The notes beneath the pieces are model-generated. The model had not been told where the DNA came from. It ran no database searches and was given only the letters and a program-made list of their open reading frames with translations. From Cellulomonas sp. PhB150 (lineage in GTDB: Bacteria > Actinomycetota > Actinomycetes > Actinomycetales > Cellulomonadaceae): a stretch of DNA of 64,000 nt. Numbering within the stretch: the stretch's first letter is position 1; the number at the start of each line of letters is the position of its first letter. The stretch spans positions 186,001-250,000 of the forward strand of contig NZ_RKHX01000002.1 of NCBI RefSeq assembly GCF_003755175.1. The letters run 5' to 3'. A program made the translations under genes and the position numbers. Positions 53,779-61,879 of this stretch are shown in pieces.

Positions 53779-54084
53779 GTGGAGTTCGAGTTCGAGGCGC
53801 GGCTGCGGCTGTGGGACGCGCGGCGCGACGAGGGGTGGACCTTCGCGGACGTTCCGCCGGCCATGGCCGACGAGATCCTCGAGGTCGCCGAGGGCGTCGC
53901 TCGCGGGTTCGGGTCCGTGCGTGTCCAGGTCCGGATCGGCGGATCGACCTGGCGCACGAGCCTCTTCCCCGGCGAGTCGACCTACGCGCTGCCGATCAAG
54001 AAGGCCGTGCGCACGGCGGAGGGCTGCGAGGCGGGCGACACGGTCCAGGTCTGGCTCGAGCTCGTCGACGTCCCGCGTCCGTAG
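53779..54084 (+). CDS. DUF1905-family protein
   Basis: A 101-residue beta-rich protein: FEARLRLWDARRDEGWTFADVP, VRVQVRIGGSTWRTSLFP and YALPIKKAVRTAEGCEAGDTV match the DUF1905 domain. Function not established. GTG 53779 has GGGG upstream. Divergent from the GntR gene by 39 bp. Confidence 0.8.
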   Translation: MEFEFEARLRLWDARRDEGWTFADVPPAMADEILEVAEGVARGFGSVRVQVRIGGSTWRTSLFPGESTYALPIKKAVRTAEGCEAGDTVQVWLELVDVPRP

Positions 54085-54128
54085 CGCGACCGCTGCTGCT
54101 CCTGTCGTCCGAGCGAGGAGGTGGCCCG

Positions 54129-55313
54129 ATGGACGAGGTGTCCGCTGCGCGCAGCTGGCTGCGCCTGAACCAGCGCCGGTTCGCGCAGGTCCACACGGAG
54201 GGGGGTCTCGACGGGCACCGTGTCGCGCTCGCGCGAGTCGACGAGCGGGAGCGGATCGGGGTGCACGACGGCGACGACGTGCACGTCGAGGGCTTCACGT
54301 TCGGCGCGTCGAGCGAGCAGGCTCGGCTCGACCGGACCCGGGCGATCATCGACCGGATCGAGCCGGGGCCGCACGAGGACGGGATCAAGCTCGAGATCCT
54401 CGCGCGTCAGGCGGCGACCCTCGAGCTCGCGCTGCTCGAGCTGGACCCGCACCACGACCCAGACGAGGGCATGCGGCCCATCGCACGTGCGCTGGACCGC
54501 GTGATCCTGGGGACCACGGGCTGGCAGCGGCACGACGCGGTCACCAGCAAGGTCGGTCCCGCGTCCGTCATCACCGTCTCCGACGGGATGATGACGGCGT
54601 ACTACCAGTCTGCCAAGGCTGTCGTCCTCGCCTGGCCGCTGATGACCGGCGACGACGGCCTCGAGTACCTGTCGACGAGGCTCGAGGTCATGGCTGCGGG
54701 GCTCGACCGGGACGCGTCGCCCGTGCTGCAGCTGGAGGAGACGTTCGGCAACTGGTTCTACTCCGGCCGGCCGCTCCCTCAGCGCTCGGCACCGCCCGCC
54801 TCGGAGCAGCGCCGCCGGGCGTTGACCGTCGTGACGGCGTGCATGGAGCGGTTCGTGCTCGCGCACGAGTACGTGCACGCGGTGTTCGACCAGCAGGCCG
54901 CGCCCTTCCCGGGCGACGAGCCGGCGTCGGCGATCGAGCGCGAGGTGCGCGCCGACCTGGTCGCCGCCCAGCTCGTCATGGGGAGCGCGATCACCTGGGA
55001 CCGGTTCGCTCCGAACATGTCGCTGCAGGGCGCGCTGCTCGCGGTGCGCATCCACGAGATCGTGCAGGAGGCGCTGACGACCGCGGGCCGACCGGAGGCG
55101 GCGCCCTCCGACACGCACCCGCCGCTCCGCGACCGGATCGACATGGTCGTCGACCTGTACCGCGAGCAGGTCCACCGGGAGGGTGACCTTGACGTGCGCG
55201 GGATGCTGTACGCGACGCTGACGCTGGACGAGCTGTGGCGCCGCGCCCGAGTGCCGCTGCGCGCGTGGCTGACCTCCGACCGACCGTTCCACGCGACGTG
55301 GGCCACCACCTGA
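54129..55313 (+). CDS. Uncharacterised HExxH zinc-peptidase-like protein
   Basis: A 394-residue soluble protein with no family that I recognise. H246-E247-Y-V-H250 in VLAHEYVHAVFDQQ is followed about 20 residues later by IEREVRADLVAAQLV, resembling the E-x-x-A-D third-ligand motif of M48/M78-type metallopeptidases. The N-terminal 150 residues are helical and Asp/Arg/Glu-rich. An excellent AGGAGGTGG site precedes the ATG. The next gene, nine bases on, encodes a small membrane protein, so the two form a module. Role unknown. Confidence 0.7.
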   Translation: MDEVSAARSWLRLNQRRFAQVHTEGGLDGHRVALARVDERERIGVHDGDDVHVEGFTFGASSEQARLDRTRAIIDRIEPGPHEDGIKLEILARQAATLELALLELDPHHDPDEGMRPIARALDRVILGTTGWQRHDAVTSKVGPASVITVSDGMMTAYYQSAKAVVLAWPLMTGDDGLEYLSTRLEVMAAGLDRDASPVLQLEETFGNWFYSGRPLPQRSAPPASEQRRRALTVVTACMERFVLAHEYVHAVFDQQAAPFPGDEPASAIEREVRADLVAAQLVMGSAITWDRFAPNMSLQGALLAVRIHEIVQEALTTAGRPEAAPSDTHPPLRDRIDMVVDLYREQVHREGDLDVRGMLYATLTLDELWRRARVPLRAWLTSDRPFHATWATT

Positions 55314-55322
55314 GGGGGAACG

Positions 55323-55781
55323 ATGGACCAGGAACCGGGTGACGCCGAGCTCGTGCTCGACCCGACCGAGGTCGCCGACGTCCAGCGCTGGGCCGCCGAC
55401 GAGGGGCTCGAGGTCGTGCCCGTCGAGCAGCAGGGCTTCGAGCCGATCTCGACGGTGACGCTGCTGATCTTCGGCGGGATCGCGGGGGTCGCCGTGGTGA
55501 AGCACCTTCTCGAGCAGCGCCGCGGCGGGCAGGTGATCGACCTCCGCGAGGGCGTGCCCGTGTTCCGGCGCGACCCCGAGGTCGTCTACGGGCTCGTCGT
55601 CATCCTCGCGGGCGACGGCACGGTGACGGTCGACGTCAAGGAGCCCCGAGGCGTGCTCGGCGAGATCATCGAGGCGCTGCGCGGCACCATCACCGACCTG
55701 GGCAAGGCCGGCACCGAGGCGGTCGCGGCCGCCGCCCGCGCGGCGGTCGGAGCTCGCGGCTCGGTGACGACGAGCACCTAG
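55323..55781 (+). CDS. Small membrane protein paired with the HExxH protein
   Basis: A 152-residue protein. An acidic N-terminus (VLDPTEVADVQRWAADEGLE), one hydrophobic segment (about 44-60, VTLLIFGGIAGVAVVKH), a beta-rich part (VYGLVVILAGDGTVTVDVKE) and an Ala-rich helical tail. The layout recalls the effector-associated constant components (EACC1) of actinobacterial conflict systems, but this is only a resemblance of layout. ATG follows GAGGGGAAC. Overlaps the convergent permease gene by four bases. Confidence 0.6.
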   Translation: MDQEPGDAELVLDPTEVADVQRWAADEGLEVVPVEQQGFEPISTVTLLIFGGIAGVAVVKHLLEQRRGGQVIDLREGVPVFRRDPEVVYGLVVILAGDGTVTVDVKEPRGVLGEIIEALRGTITDLGKAGTEAVAAAARAAVGARGSVTTST

Positions 55782-56632
55782 CTCGTCACGTCCGCGGTCG
55801 TGAACCGGCTCCAGGCGAGCGCACCGAAGATCGCGACCCACGCCGCCTGCACCGCGAGCCCGCCGCCGATCACGCCCCAGTCCGGCTCGATCCGCAGGAA
55901 CTCGGCGAAGTCGAGCCAGTGGTGCGTGAGGAGCGCGGGGTGGATCGCCGACAGGGCGGGGATCGTGTCCAGCACGCCCGAGACGATGGCGACGACGACG
56001 GTCGCGGCCATAGCGCCGACGGGCACCTCGGTGAGCGTCGAGAAGAACAGCCCGACGGCCACGAGCCCGGTCAGCGACAGGCCGACGTAGACGACGACCG
56101 CGAGCACCCGCAGCACGCCCGCGCCCAGGGACACGGTGTCCCCGGACAGCAGCGTGACGTCGTGGATGCCGAACAGCGCGGCCCCGGCGATCAGGCCGAC
56201 GACGGCGATCGACGCGACGGCCGCCGCGGCGAACGCCAGGGCGCCGACCGCCTTGACCAGCAGCAGCCGGGTGCGGCCCACCGGGACGGTCAGCAGGTAC
56301 CGCAGCGTCCCCGCCGAGGCCTCGCCGGCGATGGCGTCGCCCGAGGCGATGCCGATCGTCAGCGGGAGCAGGAACGGCAGGCAGAGGAACACGGACGCGA
56401 CGACGAGGAACAGGCCGTTGCCCGTGACGCGGCCGAGGAAGGCGGGGCCCTGCCCGTCCAGCGCGGTGTCCTGCGTGAAGAACAGGACGAGCCCGAGCAG
56501 CAGGGGCACCGCGGCGAGGCCGAGCAGGAGCACGACGTTGCGCCGGCGGCCGAGCACGAGGCGAAGCTCGGAGCGTTGCAGCCGCCAGTACGAGCGGGCC
56601 ATCGACGGGGCGGGGGCCTCAGCGAGCGACAT
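55778..56632 (-). CDS. ABC-2 type transporter permease
   Basis: A 284-residue membrane protein with six predicted helices and the AIAGEASAGTLRYLLTVPVG motif of ABC-2 permeases (NatB/CcmB-like). It pairs with the overlapping ATPase gene (14 bp). The substrate is likely an antimicrobial compound, lipid or membrane protein signal, judged only from the LolA-like and two-component neighbours. Confidence 0.87.
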   Translation of the reverse strand: MSLAEAPAPSMARSYWRLQRSELRLVLGRRRNVVLLLGLAAVPLLLGLVLFFTQDTALDGQGPAFLGRVTGNGLFLVVASVFLCLPFLLPLTIGIASGDAIAGEASAGTLRYLLTVPVGRTRLLLVKAVGALAFAAAAVASIAVVGLIAGAALFGIHDVTLLSGDTVSLGAGVLRVLAVVVYVGLSLTGLVAVGLFFSTLTEVPVGAMAATVVVAIVSGVLDTIPALSAIHPALLTHHWLDFAEFLRIEPDWGVIGGGLAVQAAWVAIFGALAWSRFTTADVTS

Positions 56633-57596
56633 CGAAGCCCTCCCCGGTCAGCTCGACGAAGACCTGCTCGAGGCTCGGCCGCCGCACCGCGAAGCCGGTG
56701 ACGTCGACGTCCGCGTGCACGAGGGCCTCCGGGATGCGGGCGGGGGCGAGCGAGCCGAGGTCGGCGCCGAGCGTCAGCTCGTCGACCGTGACGTCCAGGC
56801 CCAGCACCCGGAGCACGCCCGCTGCGGTCGCGACGTGCCCCGGGGCGACGGTGACCGCGACGCGCGTGACGCCGCGGGAGTCGATGACGTCACGCGGGCC
56901 CTGCAGGAGCAGGCGTCCGCGGCTCATGATGCCGATGTGCGTGCACACCTGCTCGATCTCGCCGAGGAGGTGGGAGCTGACCAGCACGGTGGTGCCGGCC
57001 TGGGCGAGCTCGCGGATGAGCAGCCGGACCTCGCGGGTGCCCTGCGGGTCCAGGCCGTTGGTGGGCTCGTCGAGGACCAGCAGGTCCCGGGGACGCAGCA
57101 GCGCCGCGGCGAGGCCGAGGCGCTGCTTCATGCCGAGCGAGTACTGCCGGTAGGGCTTGCCCTCGGCGGCCAGGAGGCCGACCCTCTCGAGGGCCTCGGA
57201 CGCCCGCCGGTCGGCGGTACGGGCGTCCGAGGTCTGGTCGGCCGCGTCCAGGCGCGCGAGGTTGGCGCGTCCCGTGAGGTACGGGTGGAAGCCCGGTCCC
57301 TCCACGAGAGCGCCGACCCGCGGCAGGACGTCGGCCGGGTTCGGGGAGTCGAGCAGCCACGCCTGGCCGCTCGTCGGGCGCACGAGGCCCAGCACCATGC
57401 GGATGGTCGTCGTCTTGCCCGAGCCGTTGGGGCCGAGGAAGCCGTAGACCGCGCCGCGCGGCACGTGCAGGTCGATGCCGTCGACCGCCACCTGGCCGGA
57501 CCGGAACCGCTTGGTCAGGCCCTGAGTCCGCACGGCCGTCCCGGCGGTGACGGGGGTGGTCACCGCCGGGGCGGCAGTCGTGGCGGGAGCGGTCAT
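56619..57596 (-). CDS. ABC transporter ATP-binding protein
   Basis: A 325-residue ATPase: Walker A GFLGPNGSGKTTTIRM, Q-loop region PRVGALVEGPGF, signature YSLGMKQRLGLAAALL, Walker B LLVLDEPTNGLDPQG and switch His in LVSSHLL. The GEGF-type C-terminal extension (about 245-325) ends RRPSLEQVFVELTGEG. An exporter-type (DrrA/NatA-like) subunit working with the downstream permease. Coupled to the upstream gene by ATGA. Confidence 0.92.
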   Translation of the reverse strand: MTAPATTAAPAVTTPVTAGTAVRTQGLTKRFRSGQVAVDGIDLHVPRGAVYGFLGPNGSGKTTTIRMVLGLVRPTSGQAWLLDSPNPADVLPRVGALVEGPGFHPYLTGRANLARLDAADQTSDARTADRRASEALERVGLLAAEGKPYRQYSLGMKQRLGLAAALLRPRDLLVLDEPTNGLDPQGTREVRLLIRELAQAGTTVLVSSHLLGEIEQVCTHIGIMSRGRLLLQGPRDVIDSRGVTRVAVTVAPGHVATAAGVLRVLGLDVTVDELTLGADLGSLAPARIPEALVHADVDVTGFAVRRPSLEQVFVELTGEGFDVAR

Positions 57597-58780
57597 CGGG
57601 CGTCGGCCTGCAGGGTGGCGCCCGGGACCGCGCCGACGAGCACGCGCCCGTCGTCGGTCACCAGCACGCTGGCGAGCTTGGTCTCGATGAGCCGGCCCTC
57701 GGGCACCTTCGTCGTGATCGTGTCGAACAGCGTGCCCAGGTCGAGGTCGCGGACCTTGCCGCTGCCGTCGGCGCCGAACTCGTCGAGCAGCTTCTGGCCG
57801 CTCTTCGAGCCGATCGCGGGCTGGCTGCCGGGGACCGTGGTCAGCGCGTCGGTGCTGCCGGCGAGAAGTCCGGCCACGTCGACGCCCGACGCCTGGACGA
57901 CGGTGTCCCAGCCGGTGCCGGTCACGGTCGTGCCGTCCGGGATCGTCGCGTCGGGCCGGTCGCTCGCCGTGGGCAGCGGGACGGTCACGTCCTTGGTGCT
58001 GGCGCCGGCGGGGGCGCTGAACGACAGCACCGAGTCGGACGGGGTCGAGAAGCTGACGTCGGTGAAGCCGACCTCGAGCGCGGGAGCCTTCGAGCCGCGG
58101 TCCCAGACCTGCACACGCAGCGGCGTGCTGGTCTTCGCGTCGATCGAGACGACCACGTGCCCGACGAGCGTCGTCGTGCTCTTCGGCGTCACGACCAGGT
58201 TGTAGGCGTCCCGGCCGGCGACGGTGGTCTGCGCGTCGAGGCTCACGCTGGAGAACTGCTCGACCAGACCGAGGACGGAGGACGCGGCCGCGGCGGGGGT
58301 GGGCAGGTCACCCTCCACCGTCGGGTCCTTCGCCAGGGCGTCGTAGCGCGCCTGGTCCTTCGGGTCGACCGCGTAGTGGACCACCGCGTCGTCGGTGCTG
58401 GAGTACGTCCAGGCCTGCGAGCCGTCGCGGACGACCGAGTACTCGGAGGTGGCCCCCAGCAGCGAGGCGCGCGAGCGGTCGACGCCGTCGGTCCAGACCC
58501 GCATGGTGGAGCTGCCGTCGAGCAGGTTCACCGGGGAGGCGCCGGCCATGTCGCCGAGCGGCAGCGACGGCAGGCCCAGGCGGGCGGTGTAGACGACGGT
58601 GCCGGACAGCGGCTGGTCCTTCGCGTCCGCGACGGCCGTCACGAGCTGCTGCGGCGTGAGCGTCGGCAGGTCGTCGCTGCTGGCCGAGGCGACCAGCGGG
58701 GGAGCGACGAACGCGGCGGCGACCACGACGCCGACGACGGCGGGAACGGCCCAGCGGGCCCGGGGCGACAGGTTGCTCAT
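57593..58780 (-). CDS. LolA-like (RseB/LppX-fold) exported protein
   Basis: A 395-residue protein with an N-terminal signal or anchor (about 11-35, WAVPAVVGVVVAAAFVAPP) and a large beta-rich domain with FTDVSFSTPSDSVLSFSAP and DGSQAWTYSSTDDAVVHY, typical of the LolA-like lipoprotein-carrier fold in actinobacteria. It probably binds a lipid or peptide outside the membrane and may work with the ABC exporter encoded next. ATG 58780 is the start. It is divergent from the response regulator (83-bp gap). Confidence 0.82.
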   Translation of the reverse strand: MSNLSPRARWAVPAVVGVVVAAAFVAPPLVASASSDDLPTLTPQQLVTAVADAKDQPLSGTVVYTARLGLPSLPLGDMAGASPVNLLDGSSTMRVWTDGVDRSRASLLGATSEYSVVRDGSQAWTYSSTDDAVVHYAVDPKDQARYDALAKDPTVEGDLPTPAAAASSVLGLVEQFSSVSLDAQTTVAGRDAYNLVVTPKSTTTLVGHVVVSIDAKTSTPLRVQVWDRGSKAPALEVGFTDVSFSTPSDSVLSFSAPAGASTKDVTVPLPTASDRPDATIPDGTTVTGTGWDTVVQASGVDVAGLLAGSTDALTTVPGSQPAIGSKSGQKLLDEFGADGSGKVRDLDLGTLFDTITTKVPEGRLIETKLASVLVTDDGRVLVGAVPGATLQADAR

Positions 58781-58863
58781 GACCACACCCTGCGCCGCGT
58801 GCGCTGTGGGGAACCTGAGAGCTGCTGCGGGCACGGGTGGGTGGGCGGTGACATGCTGCCCGT

Positions 58864-59517
58864 ATGCGGGTCCTGGTGGTCGACGACGAGCGCGGGCTCG
58901 CGCGCGCCCTCCAGCGCGGGCTGACCGCGGAGGGGTTCGCCGTCGACCTGGCGCACGACGGCGAGCGCGGGCTGGAGATGGCGACCGACCACGAGTACGA
59001 CGCGATCGTGCTGGACATCATGCTGCCGCGGCGGAACGGGTACGACGTGGTCACCGAGCTGCGCGCCCGCGCGGTCACCACGCCCGTGCTCATGCTCAGC
59101 GCCAAGGACGGCGAGTACGACGTCGCCGACGGCCTCGACGTGGGGGCCGACGACTACCTCACCAAGCCCTTCTCGTTCGTCGTGCTCGTCGCTCGCCTGC
59201 GGGCCCTGCTGCGCCGGCCCGCGCGGGTGACCGCGCCGGTCCTCGAGGTGCGCGACCTGGTGCTCGACCCCGCGGCCCGCACGCTGACCCGGGCCGGGGT
59301 CGCCGTCGCGCTGACCGGCCGGGAGCTCGCGCTGCTCGAGTACCTCATGCGGCACGCGGACCGCGTGGTCGGCAAGGTCGAGCTGCGGGACCACGTGTGG
59401 GACGGCACGGGGGAGGACGTCAACGTCGTCGAGGTCTACGTGGGGTACCTGCGGCGCAAGCTCGGGCGCGACGCGGTGGCCACCGTGCGCGGCGCGGGCT
59501 ACCGCGTGGCGGGGTAG
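58864..59517 (+). CDS. OmpR-family response regulator
   Basis: A 217-residue regulator: receiver with VVDDE at the start, phosphoacceptor D51 in AIVLDIMLP and K in YLTKPF; winged helix with LTGRELALLEYLM and VEVYVGYLRRKLG. It probably controls the divergent LolA-like/ABC operon. Two bases separate it from the kinase gene. Confidence 0.93.
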   Translation: MRVLVVDDERGLARALQRGLTAEGFAVDLAHDGERGLEMATDHEYDAIVLDIMLPRRNGYDVVTELRARAVTTPVLMLSAKDGEYDVADGLDVGADDYLTKPFSFVVLVARLRALLRRPARVTAPVLEVRDLVLDPAARTLTRAGVAVALTGRELALLEYLMRHADRVVGKVELRDHVWDGTGEDVNVVEVYVGYLRRKLGRDAVATVRGAGYRVAG

Positions 59518-59519
59518 GC

Positions 59520-60815
59520 GTGCGCCGCTGGTCGCTGCGCGCGCGGCTGACGGTCGTGACCGCGGCGCTGCTGTGCGTCGCGCTCGTCGTCGGCGCCGTC
59601 GCCCTGACCACGGTCCTGACCCGCAGCCGCGTCGCGGCGCTGGACGACGTCGTCGTGCAGCGGGCCGCGACGGTCGCCGCGCTCGCGCAGGACGACCGCC
59701 TGCCGGCCGCCCTGCCCGTGGAGCAGCCGGGGGAGATCGTGCAGCTGCTCGACGCCTCGGGGCGGGTGCTCGCCTCGTCCCCGTCGGCGAGCCGGACGTT
59801 GCCGGTGCTGCCCGCAGGCGTCGTCGCGGACCTGCGACGCCTGTCCCCGTGGGTGGGGAGCACGACCGACAGCGCGTACGACGAGCAGGCGCGCGCGGCC
59901 GTCCGCGCGACGACCTGGCAGGGCGCGCCGGCGACCGTCGTCGCGACGGTGCCGCTCGGCGAGGTGCGCAGCCTGCTGCGCGCGCTCACCGTCGCGCTGC
60001 TGGTCGTCGTGCCGCTGCTGACCGCCCTGCTCGCGGCCGCCATCTGGTTCGCGCTCGGCCGTGCGCTCACGCCCGTCGAGCAGCTGCGGCGGGCCGCCGC
60101 GCAGGTCGCGGTGAGCGGTGGACCGGGGTCGCTGCCCGTGCCGGCGGCCGACGACGAGCTGGGCGCGCTGGCCCGCACCCTCAACGAGATGCTCGACCGG
60201 CTGGAGACGGCCGCCGCGCGGCAGCGGACGTTCGTGGCGGACGCCGCCCACGAGCTGCGCTCGCCGATCGCCTCGCTGCGGACCGCCGTGGACGTGGCCC
60301 GCGCGCACCCCGGGTCGTACGCGCCCGACGAGCTGGCCGCCGACCTGGACGGCGACCTGACCCGGATGCAGGCGCTGGTCGACGACCTGCTGCTGCTGGC
60401 GCGCGTCGGGTCGGCGTCCCGCGAGCGGGCGCCCGTGGACCTCGCGGCACTCGCGTCCTCGGTCGGCGCGACCGAGGTCGTCGGCGCGGGCTCGGCCGTG
60501 GTGGACGCGGAGGCCGTCGGGCGCGTGCTGCGCAACCTGGTCGACAACGCGACCCGGCACGCGTCGTCGCGCGTGCTGGTGAACGTGGCTCCCGGGCTCG
60601 TGACGGTCGACGACGACGGCGCCGGCGTCCCGGCGGTCGACCGGGAGCGCGTGTTCGAGCGGTTCGTCCGGCTCGACGAGGCACGCGAGCGGGAGGCCGG
60701 TGGCAGCGGGCTCGGGCTGGCCATCGCCCGCGAGATCGCGCGCGACCAGGGCGGGGACGTGACGCTGGCGGACTCTCCGCTGGGCGGCCTGCGCGCCGTC
60801 CTGACGCTCAGTTGA
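59520..60815 (+). CDS. Sensor histidine kinase
   Basis: A 431-residue kinase with two membrane helices (about 9-35 and 158-182) around a roughly 120-residue external sensor, a HAMP domain, DHp with H244 in FVADAAHELRSP and a HATPase domain (NLVDNATRH; DDDGAGVP; GSGLGLAIAREI). It phosphorylates the upstream regulator. The GTG at 59520 lies two bases after the regulator stop. Confidence 0.92.
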   Translation: MRRWSLRARLTVVTAALLCVALVVGAVALTTVLTRSRVAALDDVVVQRAATVAALAQDDRLPAALPVEQPGEIVQLLDASGRVLASSPSASRTLPVLPAGVVADLRRLSPWVGSTTDSAYDEQARAAVRATTWQGAPATVVATVPLGEVRSLLRALTVALLVVVPLLTALLAAAIWFALGRALTPVEQLRRAAAQVAVSGGPGSLPVPAADDELGALARTLNEMLDRLETAAARQRTFVADAAHELRSPIASLRTAVDVARAHPGSYAPDELAADLDGDLTRMQALVDDLLLLARVGSASRERAPVDLAALASSVGATEVVGAGSAVVDAEAVGRVLRNLVDNATRHASSRVLVNVAPGLVTVDDDGAGVPAVDRERVFERFVRLDEAREREAGGSGLGLAIAREIARDQGGDVTLADSPLGGLRAVLTLS

Positions 60816-60863
60816 TCCGGATCCGCACCCGATGAGCCCTTTCTGCATCTCGGCACGCGCACC

Positions 60864-60869
60864 TACGAT
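60864..60869 (+). promoter_or_regulatory. -10 box (TACGAT) of the GH6 gene
   Basis: TACGAT, seven bases, then GTG at 60877, without a ribosome site: leaderless-type start. Confidence 0.5.
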
Positions 60870-60876
60870 CTCGAGC

Positions 60877-61860
60877 GTGAACCCCCGCCGCCTCGCCGCC
60901 CTCCTGCTGGCCGCCGCGCTCGTCCTCGTCGTCGGCGCCCCCGCGCAGGCTTCGACTCTCGACCCGCGCCTGACGCAGAAGCTCTACGTCGAGCCCGCGG
61001 GATCGGCGTACAACGCGGCCAAGGCGGCGCGCAGGGCGGGCCACACCGCGACGGCGAAGAAGCTCGAGGTCATCTCGAAGACCGCGCAGGGCAAGTGGAT
61101 CGGCGACTGGGCCGGCGCCAAGCAGACCCGGGTCGACGTGCGCACCTACGTCAAGGCCGCGGCCAAGACCAAGCGCACGCCGCTCGTGGTGGTCTACGCG
61201 GTGCCGGGCCGCGACTGCGGCGGGCAGTCCGCGGGTGGGCTCACGGCCGGCGCGTACAAGGCGTGGATCAGGAGCGTCGCGGCCGGGTTGAAGGACGGCG
61301 CCGTCAAGGGCAAGAGCCGTGCGCTCGTCGCACTCGAGCCGGACTCGCTGATGATGGACTGCGCCGGCTCGTCGCGCAGCGCCCTCATCGCCTACGCGGC
61401 CAAGACGCTCGCAGCGACCGGTGCGTGGGTGTACCTCGACGCCGGCCACTCGAACTGGCGGACGCCCGCGGACACCGCCACCCGCCTCAAGGCCGCGGGC
61501 GTCCGGTACGCACGGGGCTTCTTCACCAACGTCTCCAACTTCAACGCGACCGCCGCGGAGAAGCGGTACGCGACGAAGGTTGGTGCCTCCCTGAAGTCGA
61601 GAGGCATCACGGCCGCGCACCGGCACTACGTGGTCGACACCTCGCGCAACGGCAGGGCCACGGCGAAGGGCCAGTGGTGCAACCCGCCCAAGCAGGGGCT
61701 GGGTGTGAAGCCGCGGCCGTCGACGGCCGGCGGGGCGCTCGACGCCTACCTGTGGGTCAAGCGGCCCGGCGAGTCCGACGGTGCGTGCAACGGCGGGCCC
61801 GGCGCGGGGCAGTGGTGGCAGGCGTACGCACTCGACCTGGTGAAGTATCGGGCGCGCTGA
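60877..61860 (+). CDS. Secreted GH6 endoglucanase/cellobiohydrolase-family hydrolase
   Basis: A 327-residue GH6 enzyme with a Sec signal peptide ending near A25 (APAQA). Catalytic acid D113 in YAVPGRDCGG; ALEPDSLMMDC, YLDAGHSNW, GFFTNVSNF, YVVDTSRNG, QWCNPPKQGLG and WVKRPGESDG (base Asp region) are all GH6 hallmarks. It hydrolyses beta-1,4-glucan by inversion. It is a single catalytic domain without the carbohydrate-binding module and linker usual in Cellulomonas cellulases. GTG 60877 fits the -10 box and the signal peptide. Confidence 0.9.
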   Translation: MNPRRLAALLLAAALVLVVGAPAQASTLDPRLTQKLYVEPAGSAYNAAKAARRAGHTATAKKLEVISKTAQGKWIGDWAGAKQTRVDVRTYVKAAAKTKRTPLVVVYAVPGRDCGGQSAGGLTAGAYKAWIRSVAAGLKDGAVKGKSRALVALEPDSLMMDCAGSSRSALIAYAAKTLAATGAWVYLDAGHSNWRTPADTATRLKAAGVRYARGFFTNVSNFNATAAEKRYATKVGASLKSRGITAAHRHYVVDTSRNGRATAKGQWCNPPKQGLGVKPRPSTAGGALDAYLWVKRPGESDGACNGGPGAGQWWQAYALDLVKYRAR

Positions 61861-61867
61861 GCACTCC

Positions 61868-61873
61868 TAGACT
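61868..61873 (+). promoter_or_regulatory. -10 box (TAGACT) of rlmC
   Basis: TAGACT, six bases, then GTG at 61880. The six bases include GAGGG, too close to act as a ribosome site. Confidence 0.45.
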
Positions 61874-61879
61874 CGAGGG

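Noticed and set aside
60814..60823. GATCCGGATC palindrome at the kinase stop
   Set aside because: Ten bases with no loop and overlapping the stop region; likely chance in GC-rich DNA.
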